Shown piece after piece: positions 42,735 through 50,756 of a stretch of 64,000 nucleotides of DNA. Below the pieces are notes generated by a model. It was not told where the DNA came from. It made no database searches and saw only the letters and a list, made by a program, of their open reading frames with translations. This stretch comes from Caulobacter sp. 602-2 (lineage in GTDB: Bacteria > Pseudomonadota > Alphaproteobacteria > Caulobacterales > Caulobacteraceae), in contig NZ_JAAKGT010000001.1 in NCBI RefSeq assembly GCF_011043625.1, positions 310,001 through 374,000 of the forward strand. Direction: 5' to 3'. The number at the start of each line of letters is the position of its first letter. Positions within the stretch are counted from its first letter, which is position 1. Position numbers and translations under genes: made by a program.

Positions 42735-43778
42735 TCAACCGATCTCGGCCAGGGCGCGTTCGGCCGCCCGCTGGGCGACGGGGCGCGCGCCGTCGGCGGC
42801 GGCCGCCTCGAGTTGACCGCGTCCGGCCTTGCCCAGCTTGCCCAGGGCGTCGCCAGCCCGAAACCGAACCCACCATTCGGGATCGTCCAGCAGGGCGGCG
42901 ACCTGCGGCGCCAGGCGGACCAGTCCGGCGGCGCCCACCGCTTCCGCGCCTGCCGAGCGCACCGTCCAGGCTTCGTCCGTCAGGGCGGCGGCCAAGGTCG
43001 AGGCGGCCGCCGGATGCTGCAGCCGTCCGAGGCCGCGAACGGCGGCCGTTCGCACGTCCGGGGCCGGATCCTCGGCGGCGAGCGCCAGCGCGGGCACGGC
43101 CTCGTAGGCGCCCGATCGGCCTAGCGCGTCGAGCAGTACGGCCCGCATCAGCGAACTGAGGTCATGTCTCTGCAGGGCCAGGAGCCCGTCGGCGGGGGCG
43201 GCCGCCACGGCCTGGCGCATCACCTCCGAATAGACCCGCGAGGGCGTCAGTTCGCCTGTTCCGACATAGTCGAGAAGGCGTGAAGGCGTGGGCGGCGCGC
43301 CGGCGTCGGCAAGGCCCTTGATCGCGGCCATCCGCACATTGGGGTCTTTCGAGCGGATGGCCCGCCGGAGCGCGGCCTTCACCTCCTCGCCGCCGAGGGC
43401 GGCCAGCGCCTCCACGCTGGTCAGGCGTTCGTCGCGCGAGCCGTGGATGATCCGGGTCTCCAGCGCCGGGATCAGGCCAAGGCGCCTGAGCGCTCCCATG
43501 GCGCGTTCCTGGTCCGCGCCGCGGATCAGGCCCTGGAAATCGAGGACGGCCTCGGCCAGCACCTGGGGTCTGCGCACGAAGGGGGCGAGGATGTCGCCCG
43601 CCTCGGCCTGGCCCCGAAGCAGGCCCGACAGCGCCTGGATGATCATCTTGCGGTCCGCGGTGCGATCGGCGGCCCGGGTCTCCTTGACGAGCCGGGCGAG
43701 GATCAGGCCGCTCATCCACGCCAGCGCCGCGCCGATCAGGACGAGCGCGATCACCCAGATCAGCGTCAGCGACGACAT
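42735..43778 (-). CDS. Membrane-anchored HEAT-repeat protein
   Basis: 347 residues. One N-terminal membrane helix (TLIWVIALVLIGAALAWMSGLILARL) is followed by a long helical solenoid with repeated HEAT/PBS-lyase-like units such as RLTSVEALAALGGEEVKAALRRAIRSKDPNVRMAAIKGLADAG and PDVRTAAVRGLGRLQHPAAASTLAAAL. The solenoid is probably cytoplasmic and acts as a scaffold. Between the beta-barrel protein and the glycosyltransferase genes, with gaps of 0-3 bp, it may hold the synthase complex together. Confidence 0.82.
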   Translation of the reverse strand: MSSLTLIWVIALVLIGAALAWMSGLILARLVKETRAADRTADRKMIIQALSGLLRGQAEAGDILAPFVRRPQVLAEAVLDFQGLIRGADQERAMGALRRLGLIPALETRIIHGSRDERLTSVEALAALGGEEVKAALRRAIRSKDPNVRMAAIKGLADAGAPPTPSRLLDYVGTGELTPSRVYSEVMRQAVAAAPADGLLALQRHDLSSLMRAVLLDALGRSGAYEAVPALALAAEDPAPDVRTAAVRGLGRLQHPAAASTLAAALTDEAWTVRSAGAEAVGAAGLVRLAPQVAALLDDPEWWVRFRAGDALGKLGKAGRGQLEAAAADGARPVAQRAAERALAEIG

Positions 43779-44861
43779 CTAGAACCGTCTGGTGACGGCG
43801 ACCCCGACCTCGTCGCGGTCGTAGGCCGTGCGTTTCTCGTGCGCCCCGACCACCTGCACCGTCCAGCGGGACGTCAGGTCGTAGGCGATCCCGCCCGATA
43901 TCGCTTCGACGGGCACGGTCGCGCCGTCGGCGCTCTCGGGGGCGTCGGCGTAGCCCAGGCGCAGTCTCAGCCGTTCGCTCGCCGCCCACTCGCCGTTCAG
44001 GGTGTAGCCCGACTGATGCTTGCCCCGTTCGTCCTCGGTGTTGATCGAGCGGACCGTCAGCGATGCTGGCCCTGCCGCCAGCGTCAGGTAGGGCTGCAGG
44101 CTCTTGACCTCGCCCACCGCGTATCGCGACCACACGGCGTCCAGTCCCAGCCTGGCTCGCCAGGGGCCGGTGTCGCGCAGGGCGGCCGAACCACCGACGC
44201 GGATGGACAGTTCCGGGCGATAGTCGGCGTCAGGCGCACCTCCGACAGCCAGAAAGGCGTCCAGACGCTGGCCGAAGCGACGGGCGACCAGCGCCTCGGC
44301 ATAGGTGTCGGAGACGCCGAAGCGTTCGGTGTGCTCGATGGAGCCGCCGACGGTGGTGGCCGGATCGAGCCGTTTCGACAGGGCCAGTGTCGCCGCGCTC
44401 CAGTGGCCCAGGTCCTTGGTCAGTTCGCTGCGGGCATAGGCGAGGTCCAGCCGCCAGGTCGGCTCGCCCGGCATCGCCTGGGTGGCCGCGATCTGCTGCT
44501 CCAGGTTCCTGGCCTCCGCATCGTTCGGCGCCGTCGCCAGCAGTGGGGCCAGGCGTCGGCGCGCCAACTCCGGCCGGCCGGAAAACAGCGCGGATCGCGC
44601 ATAGGCGATGCGGGCGTCGCGGTAGTCCGGCGCCAGGGTCAGGGTCGTCTCGAAGGCCCGGTCGGCCTCGGCGTAACGCTGGGCGGCCATGCGGGAGAGG
44701 CCGAGGTTCAGCCAGACGTCCGGATCCTTGGGGCGCTGTTTCGACAGCAGGTCGAAGGCGGCGATCGCCTCGGCCGTGCGTCCGGCCTGGCGGGCCTGCA
44801 CCGCAGCGGCATAAGCCGGGTCGGCCGTCTCCGGCGCCTGGACCGCCGCCGTCTCGATCAT
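43779..44861 (-). CDS. TPR plus YaiO-like beta-barrel protein
   Basis: 360 residues. The first ~140 are TPR repeats (PAYAAAVQARQAGRTAEAIAAFDLLSKQRPKDPDVWLNLGLSRMAAQRYAEADRAFETTLTLAPDYRDAR). The rest alternates hydrophobic and polar residues in strands and ends VGVAVTRRF, with the terminal Phe expected of an outer-membrane barrel. This TPR-barrel layout recalls PgaA, which exports PNAG. The oddity is the absence of any signal peptide: it begins MIETAAVQAPETADPAYA, and no hydrophobic start is visible upstream in frame. ATG at 44861 overlaps the response regulator stop. Confidence 0.75.
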   Translation of the reverse strand: MIETAAVQAPETADPAYAAAVQARQAGRTAEAIAAFDLLSKQRPKDPDVWLNLGLSRMAAQRYAEADRAFETTLTLAPDYRDARIAYARSALFSGRPELARRRLAPLLATAPNDAEARNLEQQIAATQAMPGEPTWRLDLAYARSELTKDLGHWSAATLALSKRLDPATTVGGSIEHTERFGVSDTYAEALVARRFGQRLDAFLAVGGAPDADYRPELSIRVGGSAALRDTGPWRARLGLDAVWSRYAVGEVKSLQPYLTLAAGPASLTVRSINTEDERGKHQSGYTLNGEWAASERLRLRLGYADAPESADGATVPVEAISGGIAYDLTSRWTVQVVGAHEKRTAYDRDEVGVAVTRRF

Positions 44862-45262
44862 GCGGCCACCGGGGCGATGCGAAACAGGCGCGCCAGCAGT
44901 TCGTCGGGGTCGAAGGGCTTGGGCAGATAGTCGGCCGCGCCGAGGTTCAGGGCGGTGACGATGTCGTTTCGTCCCTTCAGCGCCGTCAGCATCACCACGG
45001 GGATGTCGCGCAGGGCGTCGTCGCCCTTCATGCGGCGCAGCACCTCGAAGCCGTCGATGATCGGCATCATGCCGTCCAGCACCACGACCTGCGGTCGCTC
45101 GGTGCGGGCGGCCTCCAGCACGGCGCGTCCGTCCTCGAACACCGTGACCGCGTAGCCGGCCATGCTGAGCTTATGCTCGAGGATTTCGCGGAGCAGGGCG
45201 TCATCGTCGGCGATGAGCACCGAAGGCGAGGACGCAAGGTTACTTTCAGATCGCCTGGACAC
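44858..45262 (-). CDS. Receiver-only response regulator
   Basis: 134 residues from the GTG at 45262, preferred over the adjacent TTG because GAGG lies five bases upstream. A single receiver domain with the acidic pocket D19-D21 (IADDD), phospho-acceptor D63 (VVLDGMMP), T93 (MLTA) and K115 (LPKPF). There is no output domain, so it must act by protein contact. As the first gene of the glycan cluster it probably switches the synthesis/export proteins by phosphorylation. It overlaps the next gene by 4 bp. Confidence 0.9.
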   Translation of the reverse strand: MSRRSESNLASSPSVLIADDDALLREILEHKLSMAGYAVTVFEDGRAVLEAARTERPQVVVLDGMMPIIDGFEVLRRMKGDDALRDIPVVMLTALKGRNDIVTALNLGAADYLPKPFDPDELLARLFRIAPVAA

Positions 45263-45391
45263 CAATTCCTCGCCTGCAAGCTGAGCTTCAAGAGAGTCGC
45301 GACACCAATTCAGAGTGGTGCAGAACGTTCGGAGAGGCCAGCGCGAACATCTCGCGTTTGGTTAACTTCCCGACATTGCACGCATGCAGCG

Positions 45392-45413
45392 AAACGGCCG
45401 CTTTCGCGGCCGT
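45392..45413 (-). terminator. Hairpin terminator candidate after the 3D-domain gene
   Basis: On the minus strand ACGGCCGC-GAAA-GCGGCCGT, a perfect 8-bp stem with GNRA loop, followed by TTTC. It lies about 40 bp after the stop of the 45454-45948 gene. Confidence 0.55.
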
Positions 45414-45453
45414 GTCCAGTGCTCGATCTGTCGTCGGAAGAGGCTTGGGCCGG

Positions 45454-45948
45454 CTATTCCGGCGGGCAGCCCTTGAACTCGCCGACCTTGGTCACCGACA
45501 GGTGCGCAAGGTTCAGGCCCGCCAGCGGCTTCATCGACTTGGCGCCCTGGCCGCTGAACATATCGATCTTGTTGCCCTTGATCGCGCCGCCGATGTCGGA
45601 GGCGTACCAGTAGCCGTCGTGCGTCTCGCCGTTGGGCATCGGCAGGCCGACGGTTTCCTTGATGAAGACGATCGTGCGGCGCGGGATCACCTTGGTGTCG
45701 ACAGCCAGGGTGCGCATGGCCACCACCTTGCAGCCCAGGCTGTCGAGGGCGCGGATGCCCTTGGCGCCGGCGTGGTACAGGGTGGCCTTCATCTTGTATT
45801 CGATGGAGCCGGGGATCGAGCCGGTCAGAGCCCCGGCGATCAGTTCGCCAAGCGGATCGGTGGCGCGTTCTGAGTCGGGGCCCGCGGCGGCGGGAAGGGC
45901 GGCGAACATGGCCATGAAGGCCAAAATTCCGGCGAGCGTGCGTCGCAT
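45454..45948 (-). CDS. Exported 3D-domain (MltA-like) protein
   Basis: 164 residues with signal peptide MRRTLAGILAFMAMFAALPAAAG. The 3D domain is recognised from TLAVDTKVIPRRTIVFI and GYWYASDIGGAIKGNKIDMFSG, in which the three conserved Asp residues appear in order. The domain is shared with MltA lytic transglycosylases and resuscitation-promoting-like proteins; the compact single-domain form is probably a periplasmic peptidoglycan-active or -binding protein. Two cysteines (SLGCKVV, FKGCPPE) may form a disulfide. ATG at 45948. Confidence 0.8.
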   Translation of the reverse strand: MRRTLAGILAFMAMFAALPAAAGPDSERATDPLGELIAGALTGSIPGSIEYKMKATLYHAGAKGIRALDSLGCKVVAMRTLAVDTKVIPRRTIVFIKETVGLPMPNGETHDGYWYASDIGGAIKGNKIDMFSGQGAKSMKPLAGLNLAHLSVTKVGEFKGCPPE

Positions 45949-46075
45949 CGAGGGGGTCCTCTTATCGGCGTATCTGTCGGTTCGGGCCGTTCCTTAAGCC
46001 GATCACGGCTCCGTGACAACCCGCTTAAAGTCGCCCGTATAGGGTGGAATCGGATGAAAACTTCTGGTGAAGCTC

Positions 46076-46101
46076 GGAACTCGTCCGAAAATTCAATCGT
46101 T
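46076..46101 (+). promoter_or_regulatory. SigT/EcfG-type promoter
   Basis: GGAAC at 46076-46080 and CGTT at 46098-46101 are separated by 17 bases. This matches the GGAAC-N16/17-CGTT consensus used by the alphaproteobacterial general stress ECF sigma factor (SigT in Caulobacter). It lies 37 bp before the glutathione S-transferase ATG, a suitable distance for the promoter of that gene. Confidence 0.75.
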
Positions 46102-46137
46102 TAGCGCGCCGTTTGAAAAGTGGGGGAGGGTGACCGA

Positions 46138-46725
46138 ATGACGCTGCGGATCTTCGGCGACGGCAAGTCGGGCAACTGCCTGAAGGTGAAGTGGACCGCC
46201 CAGCGCCTGCGCCTGCCCTTCGAATGGATCGAGGTCGACATCCTCAAGGGCGAGTCCCGCACCGCCGAATTCCTGGCCATGAACCCGGCCGGCCAGGTGC
46301 CGGCGGTGATCCTTGAGGATGGCCGCGCGCTGGCCCAGTCCAACGCCATCATGCTGCATCTGGCCGAGGGCTCGGTGCTGATCCCGAGCGACCCCTATCT
46401 GAAGGCCAAGATGTACGAGTGGCTGTTCTGGGAACAGTACAGCCACGAGCCCTATGTCGCCGTCGCCCGCTTCCAGGTCGCCTATATGGGCAAGCCGGTG
46501 GAAAGCCTGGACGGCAAGCTGGTCGAGCGCGGCCACGCGGCCCTCGCGCGCCTCGAAAGCGGGCTGTCAGGCAGCGGTTTCCTGGTCGGCGATCGCCTGA
46601 CCCTGGCGGACATCGCGCTGGTGGCCTACACCCGTGTCGCCCACGAGGGCGGTTTCGATCTGGCGCGCTATCCGGCCGTGAAGGCCTGGGTCGGCCGCGT
46701 CGAGACGGCCCTCGGCATCGCATAA
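46138..46725 (+). CDS. Glutathione S-transferase family protein
   Basis: 195 residues, ATG at 46138 with GGGGGAGGG upstream. The thioredoxin-like N-terminus (MTLRIFGDGKSGNCLKVKWTAQRL, NPAGQVPAVILEDGRALAQSNAIMLHLAE, with the cis-Pro in QVPA and ES/QS glutathione contact) precedes an all-helical domain with GFLVGDRLTLADIALVAYTRVAHEGGFDLARYP. It conjugates or transfers glutathione. A SigT-type promoter upstream suggests general-stress induction. The S1/P1 nuclease gene follows after 15 bp. Confidence 0.9.
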   Translation: MTLRIFGDGKSGNCLKVKWTAQRLRLPFEWIEVDILKGESRTAEFLAMNPAGQVPAVILEDGRALAQSNAIMLHLAEGSVLIPSDPYLKAKMYEWLFWEQYSHEPYVAVARFQVAYMGKPVESLDGKLVERGHAALARLESGLSGSGFLVGDRLTLADIALVAYTRVAHEGGFDLARYPAVKAWVGRVETALGIA

Positions 46726-46740
46726 GTCTTCGGAGCGCGC

Positions 46741-47772
46741 ATGAAGTCGCCGTCGTCCAGCCTGAAAGTTCTCGTCCTCGCCGCCGCCCTGGCTGCGCCG
46801 GCCCAGTCGGCCTTGGCCTGGGGGGCTTCGGGCCACCGGATGATCGGCGTGCTCGGCGCTTCGACCCTGCCGGAAGACGTCCCGGCCTTCGTGCGCAGCC
46901 CCTACGGCGTGGCCGCGATCGGCGAATACGCCCGCGAGCCGGATCGCTGGAAGGGTTCGGGCAAGGTGCACGACCACGACCGCGACGCCGCCCACTTCCT
47001 GGATCTCGACGACGAGGGCCGCATGTTCGGCGGGCCCAAGTTCACGGTCGAGACCCTGCCGGCCACCCGGGCCGACTACGCCACGGCCCTGCGCGCCGTC
47101 GGGCAGGACGAGTGGAAGGCCGGCTACCTGCCGTATGCCATGATCGACGGCTATCAGCAGCTGGTGAAGGACTTTACCTACTGGCGCATCCTGGTGGCCG
47201 CCGAGAAGCAGACCACCGACGCCCAGAAAAAGGCCTGGTACGCCGCCGACCTCAAGCGCCGCGAAGAGCTTCTGCTGCGCGACCTGGGCGTCTGGGCCCA
47301 CTACATCGGCGATGGCAGCCAGCCGCTGCACATGAGCGTGCACTACAACGGCTGGGGCGATTACCCCAACCCCAACGGCTACACCCAGAGCCGCGGCACC
47401 CACGGCGCCTTCGAGGGCCCGCTGGTCAAGGCTGTGGCCAAGGACGACGACGTCAAGGCCAAGATGCCGGCGCTGCGCGACTGCGCCTGCAGCTACGAGA
47501 CCCGCATGGTCGGCTACCTGACCACCACCTGGAAGCTGACCGAGCCGCTGTACCAGCTGGAAAAGTCGGGCGGCATGGTCGCCGCCGATCCGCGCGCCAA
47601 GGCCTTCGTCGACGAGCGTCTGGCCGCCGGCGCCGCCGAGCTGCGCGACATGGTCACCATGGCCTGGAAGGCCAGCGCCGACGGCAAGATCGGCTATCGC
47701 CCCGAGATCAGCGTCGCCGACGTCGAGTCCGGCAAGGCCGATCCGTGGAACGACCTGTTCGGCAAGGACTGA
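46741..47772 (+). CDS. S1/P1-type zinc-dependent nuclease
   Basis: 343 residues. Signal peptide MKSPSSSLKVLVLAAALAAPAQSALA, whose cleavage would leave W27 as the first residue, the N-terminal Trp that binds zinc in P1 nuclease. Zinc ligands continue in GHRMIG, DHDRDAAHFLD and GVWAHYIGDGSQPLHMSVHYNGWG. Members degrade single-stranded nucleic acids or act as phospholipase C in the periplasm or outside the cell. Likely co-transcribed with the GST gene. Confidence 0.88.
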   Translation: MKSPSSSLKVLVLAAALAAPAQSALAWGASGHRMIGVLGASTLPEDVPAFVRSPYGVAAIGEYAREPDRWKGSGKVHDHDRDAAHFLDLDDEGRMFGGPKFTVETLPATRADYATALRAVGQDEWKAGYLPYAMIDGYQQLVKDFTYWRILVAAEKQTTDAQKKAWYAADLKRREELLLRDLGVWAHYIGDGSQPLHMSVHYNGWGDYPNPNGYTQSRGTHGAFEGPLVKAVAKDDDVKAKMPALRDCACSYETRMVGYLTTTWKLTEPLYQLEKSGGMVAADPRAKAFVDERLAAGAAELRDMVTMAWKASADGKIGYRPEISVADVESGKADPWNDLFGKD

Positions 47773-47776
47773 TCGC

Positions 47777-48223
47777 TTGATCGCGTTCTACGCCCCTGAC
47801 GCGTCCCTCGAGTACGGGGACCGTCACGCCGCCTTCGGCATCGCCGAGGATGCGCGGGGGCACATCGCGCTGGTGGAGGTCACCAAGCCCGGCAAGGCGC
47901 CTTACTTCGACCTGCCGGGCGGCGCGGTAGACGGCGACGAGACCGAGGGCCAGGCCCTTGTTCGGGAATTTGGCGAGGAGACGGGCCTTGTCGTCGAGGT
48001 CGGGACGCTTGTCGTCGACGTCTCGCAGCCGTTCCTGAAGTCCGACGGCCAGCCGGTGCGCAATTACGGCGGCATTTATGCCGTCACGCTGGCGGGAGAG
48101 CGTCCGGAGCTGAAGGTCGAGGACGACCACAGGCTGGTCTGGCTGGATCCGCGCGACGCTGTCGTGGCCCTGCGCCACGACGCCCATTCGTGGGCCGTCG
48201 CGGCGTGGATGCGCAAAGGCTAG
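47777..48223 (+). CDS. NUDIX hydrolase
   Basis: 148 residues from the TTG at 47777. No ATG is available before the conserved core, so a TTG start is accepted. The Nudix box GX5EX7REUXEEXGU is exact: GGAVDGDETEGQALVREFGEETGL. It hydrolyses nucleoside-diphosphate-linked compounds. 4 bp after the nuclease stop, so part of the same transcript. The end overlaps the convergent small gene by 4 bp. Confidence 0.88.
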   Translation: MIAFYAPDASLEYGDRHAAFGIAEDARGHIALVEVTKPGKAPYFDLPGGAVDGDETEGQALVREFGEETGLVVEVGTLVVDVSQPFLKSDGQPVRNYGGIYAVTLAGERPELKVEDDHRLVWLDPRDAVVALRHDAHSWAVAAWMRKG

Positions 48224-48549
48224 TTCGCCTTCTTCTTCAGCGCCGCCTTGGCCTCGGCCGGGGCGACCTGTTCGAACAGCATCGACAGGTGCTGGTCCTT
48301 GGCGTGGTCGTTGTGCAGGTCCCAGGCCAGCGAGATCGGCAGGCGCAGGCGACCGCCGTCGGGCAGGCGGGCCACCAGCACGCGCCAGCTGAAACCGTCG
48401 CCCGGATCGCCCAGCGGGCCGAACTCCAGCGGGGCCGGATCGCGCAGGCGGAAGGCGCGGTCGGCCTTGGCGGCGAACCAGGCCAGGTCGTCCGCGGCGG
48501 TCGGGTCGGCGGCCTTGGGCAGAAGCTCGCCCTTGAGATTGCGGGCCAT
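48220..48549 (-). CDS. Conserved hypothetical protein
   Basis: 109 residues, ATG at 48549. Beginning MARNLKGELLPKAADPTAADDLAWFAAKADRAFRLRD and ending in a lysine-rich tail, it has no signal peptide, membrane segment or recognised motif. Possibly one small alpha/beta domain with a charged C-terminus. Confidence 0.65.
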   Translation of the reverse strand: MARNLKGELLPKAADPTAADDLAWFAAKADRAFRLRDPAPLEFGPLGDPGDGFSWRVLVARLPDGGRLRLPISLAWDLHNDHAKDQHLSMLFEQVAPAEAKAALKKKAN

Positions 48550-48605
48550 GACAGCCTCCGAAGCATGAAAGCGCGGGTCTCTAGCACTATGCGCCTCGAC
48601 TTCCC

Positions 48606-48992
48606 ATGTCCAAGGCTCGGGTTGGGCGCCTGAAACGCAACGAGGCTCTGGTGAGCAAGGAAAGGCCGATCAAGCGCGTGCGCGCCGACTGGAACGATGT
48701 CGTCCTGGTCTGCCGCAAGTGTTCGCGCAAGCTGGACGGCGGTTTCGGCAAGGGCGGCGAGCAGAGCTTCGCCAAGGCCCTGCGCAAGGCTTCCGGCGGC
48801 GGCAAGGGTAAGGACCGCAAGGCGCCGCTGGCGGTGATCGAGGTCGACTGCTTCGACGTCTGCCCAAAGGACGCCGTGATCGCGGTCAACGCCTCGCGTC
48901 CGCGGGAATGGGTCGTGGTTCCACGCGGTGCGTCGATGGAGGCGGCCGTGGCGCGTCTTGGCCTGGCCGCCAACGACGCCGAAGCGGCCTGA
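48606..48992 (+). CDS. Thioredoxin-like [2Fe-2S] ferredoxin-type protein
   Basis: 128 residues from the ATG at 48606. A GTG at 48651 with GAGG upstream would drop 15 residues and is an alternative. The cluster-binding pattern CRKC (VVLVCRKCSRKL) and CFDVCPKDA is that of small thioredoxin-like [2Fe-2S] ferredoxins. A basic linker follows the first Cys pair. It could deliver electrons to an oxygenase or reductase; no partner is adjacent. The tlyA gene begins 25 bp downstream. Confidence 0.75.
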   Translation: MSKARVGRLKRNEALVSKERPIKRVRADWNDVVLVCRKCSRKLDGGFGKGGEQSFAKALRKASGGGKGKDRKAPLAVIEVDCFDVCPKDAVIAVNASRPREWVVVPRGASMEAAVARLGLAANDAEAA

Positions 48993-49017
48993 AGCCGAGT
49001 CTGCTATCAGGCTCGCC

Positions 49018-49749
49018 ATGAGCCGAAAACGCGCCGACATCCTGCTGGTCGAGAAGGGGCTGTTCGACAGCCGCGCCAAGGCGCGAGCGGCCATCGAGGC
49101 CGGCCGCGTCACCGCCGACGGCAAGGTGGTCGCCAAGGCCTCCGAGACGGTCGATGAGACCGCCGACATCGTCGCCGAAGCCGCTCACCCCTGGGTGGGG
49201 CGCGGGGCGCTGAAACTGGTGCGGGCGCTGGAGCTTTGGCCGGTGTCGGTCGAGGGGCGCGTCGCCGTCGATGTCGGCGCCTCCACCGGCGGGTTCACGC
49301 AGGTGCTGCTTTCGAAGGGGGCGGCGCGCGTGCTGGCCGTCGACGTCGGCCGCGATCAGCTGCATTCCAGCCTGAAGGCGGACGGGCGCGTCGAGGACCT
49401 GTCGCCGCTGGACGCCCGCGCCCTGACCGCCGAGCACGCGCCGAACGGCGTCGACCTTGTCGTCACCGACGTCAGCTTCATCTCGCTGGAGAAGGCGTTG
49501 CCGGCGGCGCTGGCCCTGGCCCGCCCGGGCGCGGACCTCGTGGCCCTGGTGAAGCCCCAGTTCGAGGCCGGCCGCGAGAACGTCGGCAAGGGCGGGTTGG
49601 TGAAGGATCCGGAGGTCATCGCCACCTGCGTCGAGCGCGTCTCGGCCTTCCTGGAAGCGTCTGGCTGGAGCGTGCGTGAAAGCGACGACAGCCCAATCAC
49701 CGGCGGCGAGGGCCAGGTGGAAAAGCTGCTCTGGGCGGTGAAGCGGTAG
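49018..49749 (+). CDS. tlyA: TlyA family rRNA 2'-O-methyltransferase (hemolysin A-like)
   Basis: 243 residues from the ATG at 49018. An N-terminal S4 RNA-binding domain (RADILLVEKGLFDSRAKARAAIEAGRVTADGKVV) precedes a Rossmann methyltransferase domain with VAVDVGASTGGFTQVLLSKGAARVLAVDVG (SAM loop), VVTDVSFISLEKALPAAL and VALVKPQFEAGRENVGKGGLVKD. Characterised TlyA proteins methylate 16S/23S rRNA cytidines. Length fits. Confidence 0.92.
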   Translation: MSRKRADILLVEKGLFDSRAKARAAIEAGRVTADGKVVAKASETVDETADIVAEAAHPWVGRGALKLVRALELWPVSVEGRVAVDVGASTGGFTQVLLSKGAARVLAVDVGRDQLHSSLKADGRVEDLSPLDARALTAEHAPNGVDLVVTDVSFISLEKALPAALALARPGADLVALVKPQFEAGRENVGKGGLVKDPEVIATCVERVSAFLEASGWSVRESDDSPITGGEGQVEKLLWAVKR

Positions 49750-49806
49750 CGGGCTTATCCCTTTTCCGTAAGATCCCCGACTTCGTGGAAATCTAAGGGG
49801 GAGGGG

Positions 49807-50622
49807 TTACCCTCGCAGCACCGCCAGCGCTTCGGGGTAACGGCGCGACAGCGGCGCTTCGGCCACGCCCAGCTCCACCGCGTAGTCGCCCGAGCCCTCC
49901 GGCCGCAGGCCCGTCACCCGCACCGTGTTGACCAGCCACGAGCGATGCGTGCGCACGAAGCCATGCGGGGCGAGCTCATGCTCCAGCGCCGTCAGCGACG
50001 ACCGCGTCAAGGGGCGTCGACCGTCGGCAAGCAGGAACTCGGCGTAGTTGCCGGCCGAGCGCACGGCCAGGATCTCGCCGACGGGCGTGCGCACCAGGCG
50101 CGCGCCGTCGCGGATGTCGAACATGGCCGGAGCGACGGTGGCGGGCGAGGCCGTCACGGGCGCCTCGGCGACCACGTCGCGCGCCATCCTGGCCAGCAGC
50201 CAGAACACGACGAAGCCCAGGAGGTAGGCGATGACGTCCTTGCGCAGTTCGTAGACGAATTCCGGCCCGATCGGCCCGAAGTCGTAGCCTTCGTCCAGGA
50301 TCAGGCGATGGGCGATTTTCCGCAGCACCACGAAGCCGGTGACGTGCAGGGTCGAGTAGAGCAGCAGCGTGACCGCATGGACGGGCAGGGCGCGCAGCAG
50401 AGTGGGTCTCGTCCGATGGGTCCAGATGGCGACGGCCGCCGGCAGCAGCATGATGAACACCGTCACCAGCCCGCTGGAGATCTCCCAGATCGCCGGCCGC
50501 CAAGGGCCCAGCCGCGGCGCGTCGTGAATGATCGTCAGGATGTTGATGACGGTGATCGCCGCCACGATGGCCAGGCCGCACAGCCATCCGCGCAGCAACA
50601 GGCGTCGTTCGGCGCCGCTCAT
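49807..50622 (-). CDS. Membrane LytTR-domain transcriptional regulator
   Basis: 271 residues from the ATG at 50622; a longer frame reaches into the divergent gene and is rejected. Four hydrophobic segments occupy the first ~170 residues (LCGLAIVAAITVINILTII, LVTVFIMLLPAAVAIW, AVTLLLYSTLHVTGFVVL, VIAYLLGFVVFWLLA), followed by a LytTR DNA-binding domain with EILAVRSAGNYAEFLLADGRRPLTRSSLTALEHEL and FVRTHRSWLVNTVRV. It probably senses something in the membrane and regulates the divergent acyltransferase gene 134 bp away. Confidence 0.88.
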   Translation of the reverse strand: MSGAERRLLLRGWLCGLAIVAAITVINILTIIHDAPRLGPWRPAIWEISSGLVTVFIMLLPAAVAIWTHRTRPTLLRALPVHAVTLLLYSTLHVTGFVVLRKIAHRLILDEGYDFGPIGPEFVYELRKDVIAYLLGFVVFWLLARMARDVVAEAPVTASPATVAPAMFDIRDGARLVRTPVGEILAVRSAGNYAEFLLADGRRPLTRSSLTALEHELAPHGFVRTHRSWLVNTVRVTGLRPEGSGDYAVELGVAEAPLSRRYPEALAVLRG

Positions 50623-50756
50623 CCCCCAGCGCGCGCCGTTCGTCCCGCCGCCGACGGCGGTGTCACCGACAGGGCGCTGTTCGTCCCCTGGTGCTTGGCG
50701 TGCGGCGGTCGCGGCGGATTTCTCTCCGGCGACGCCATCGTTCGGAACCAACCCCA

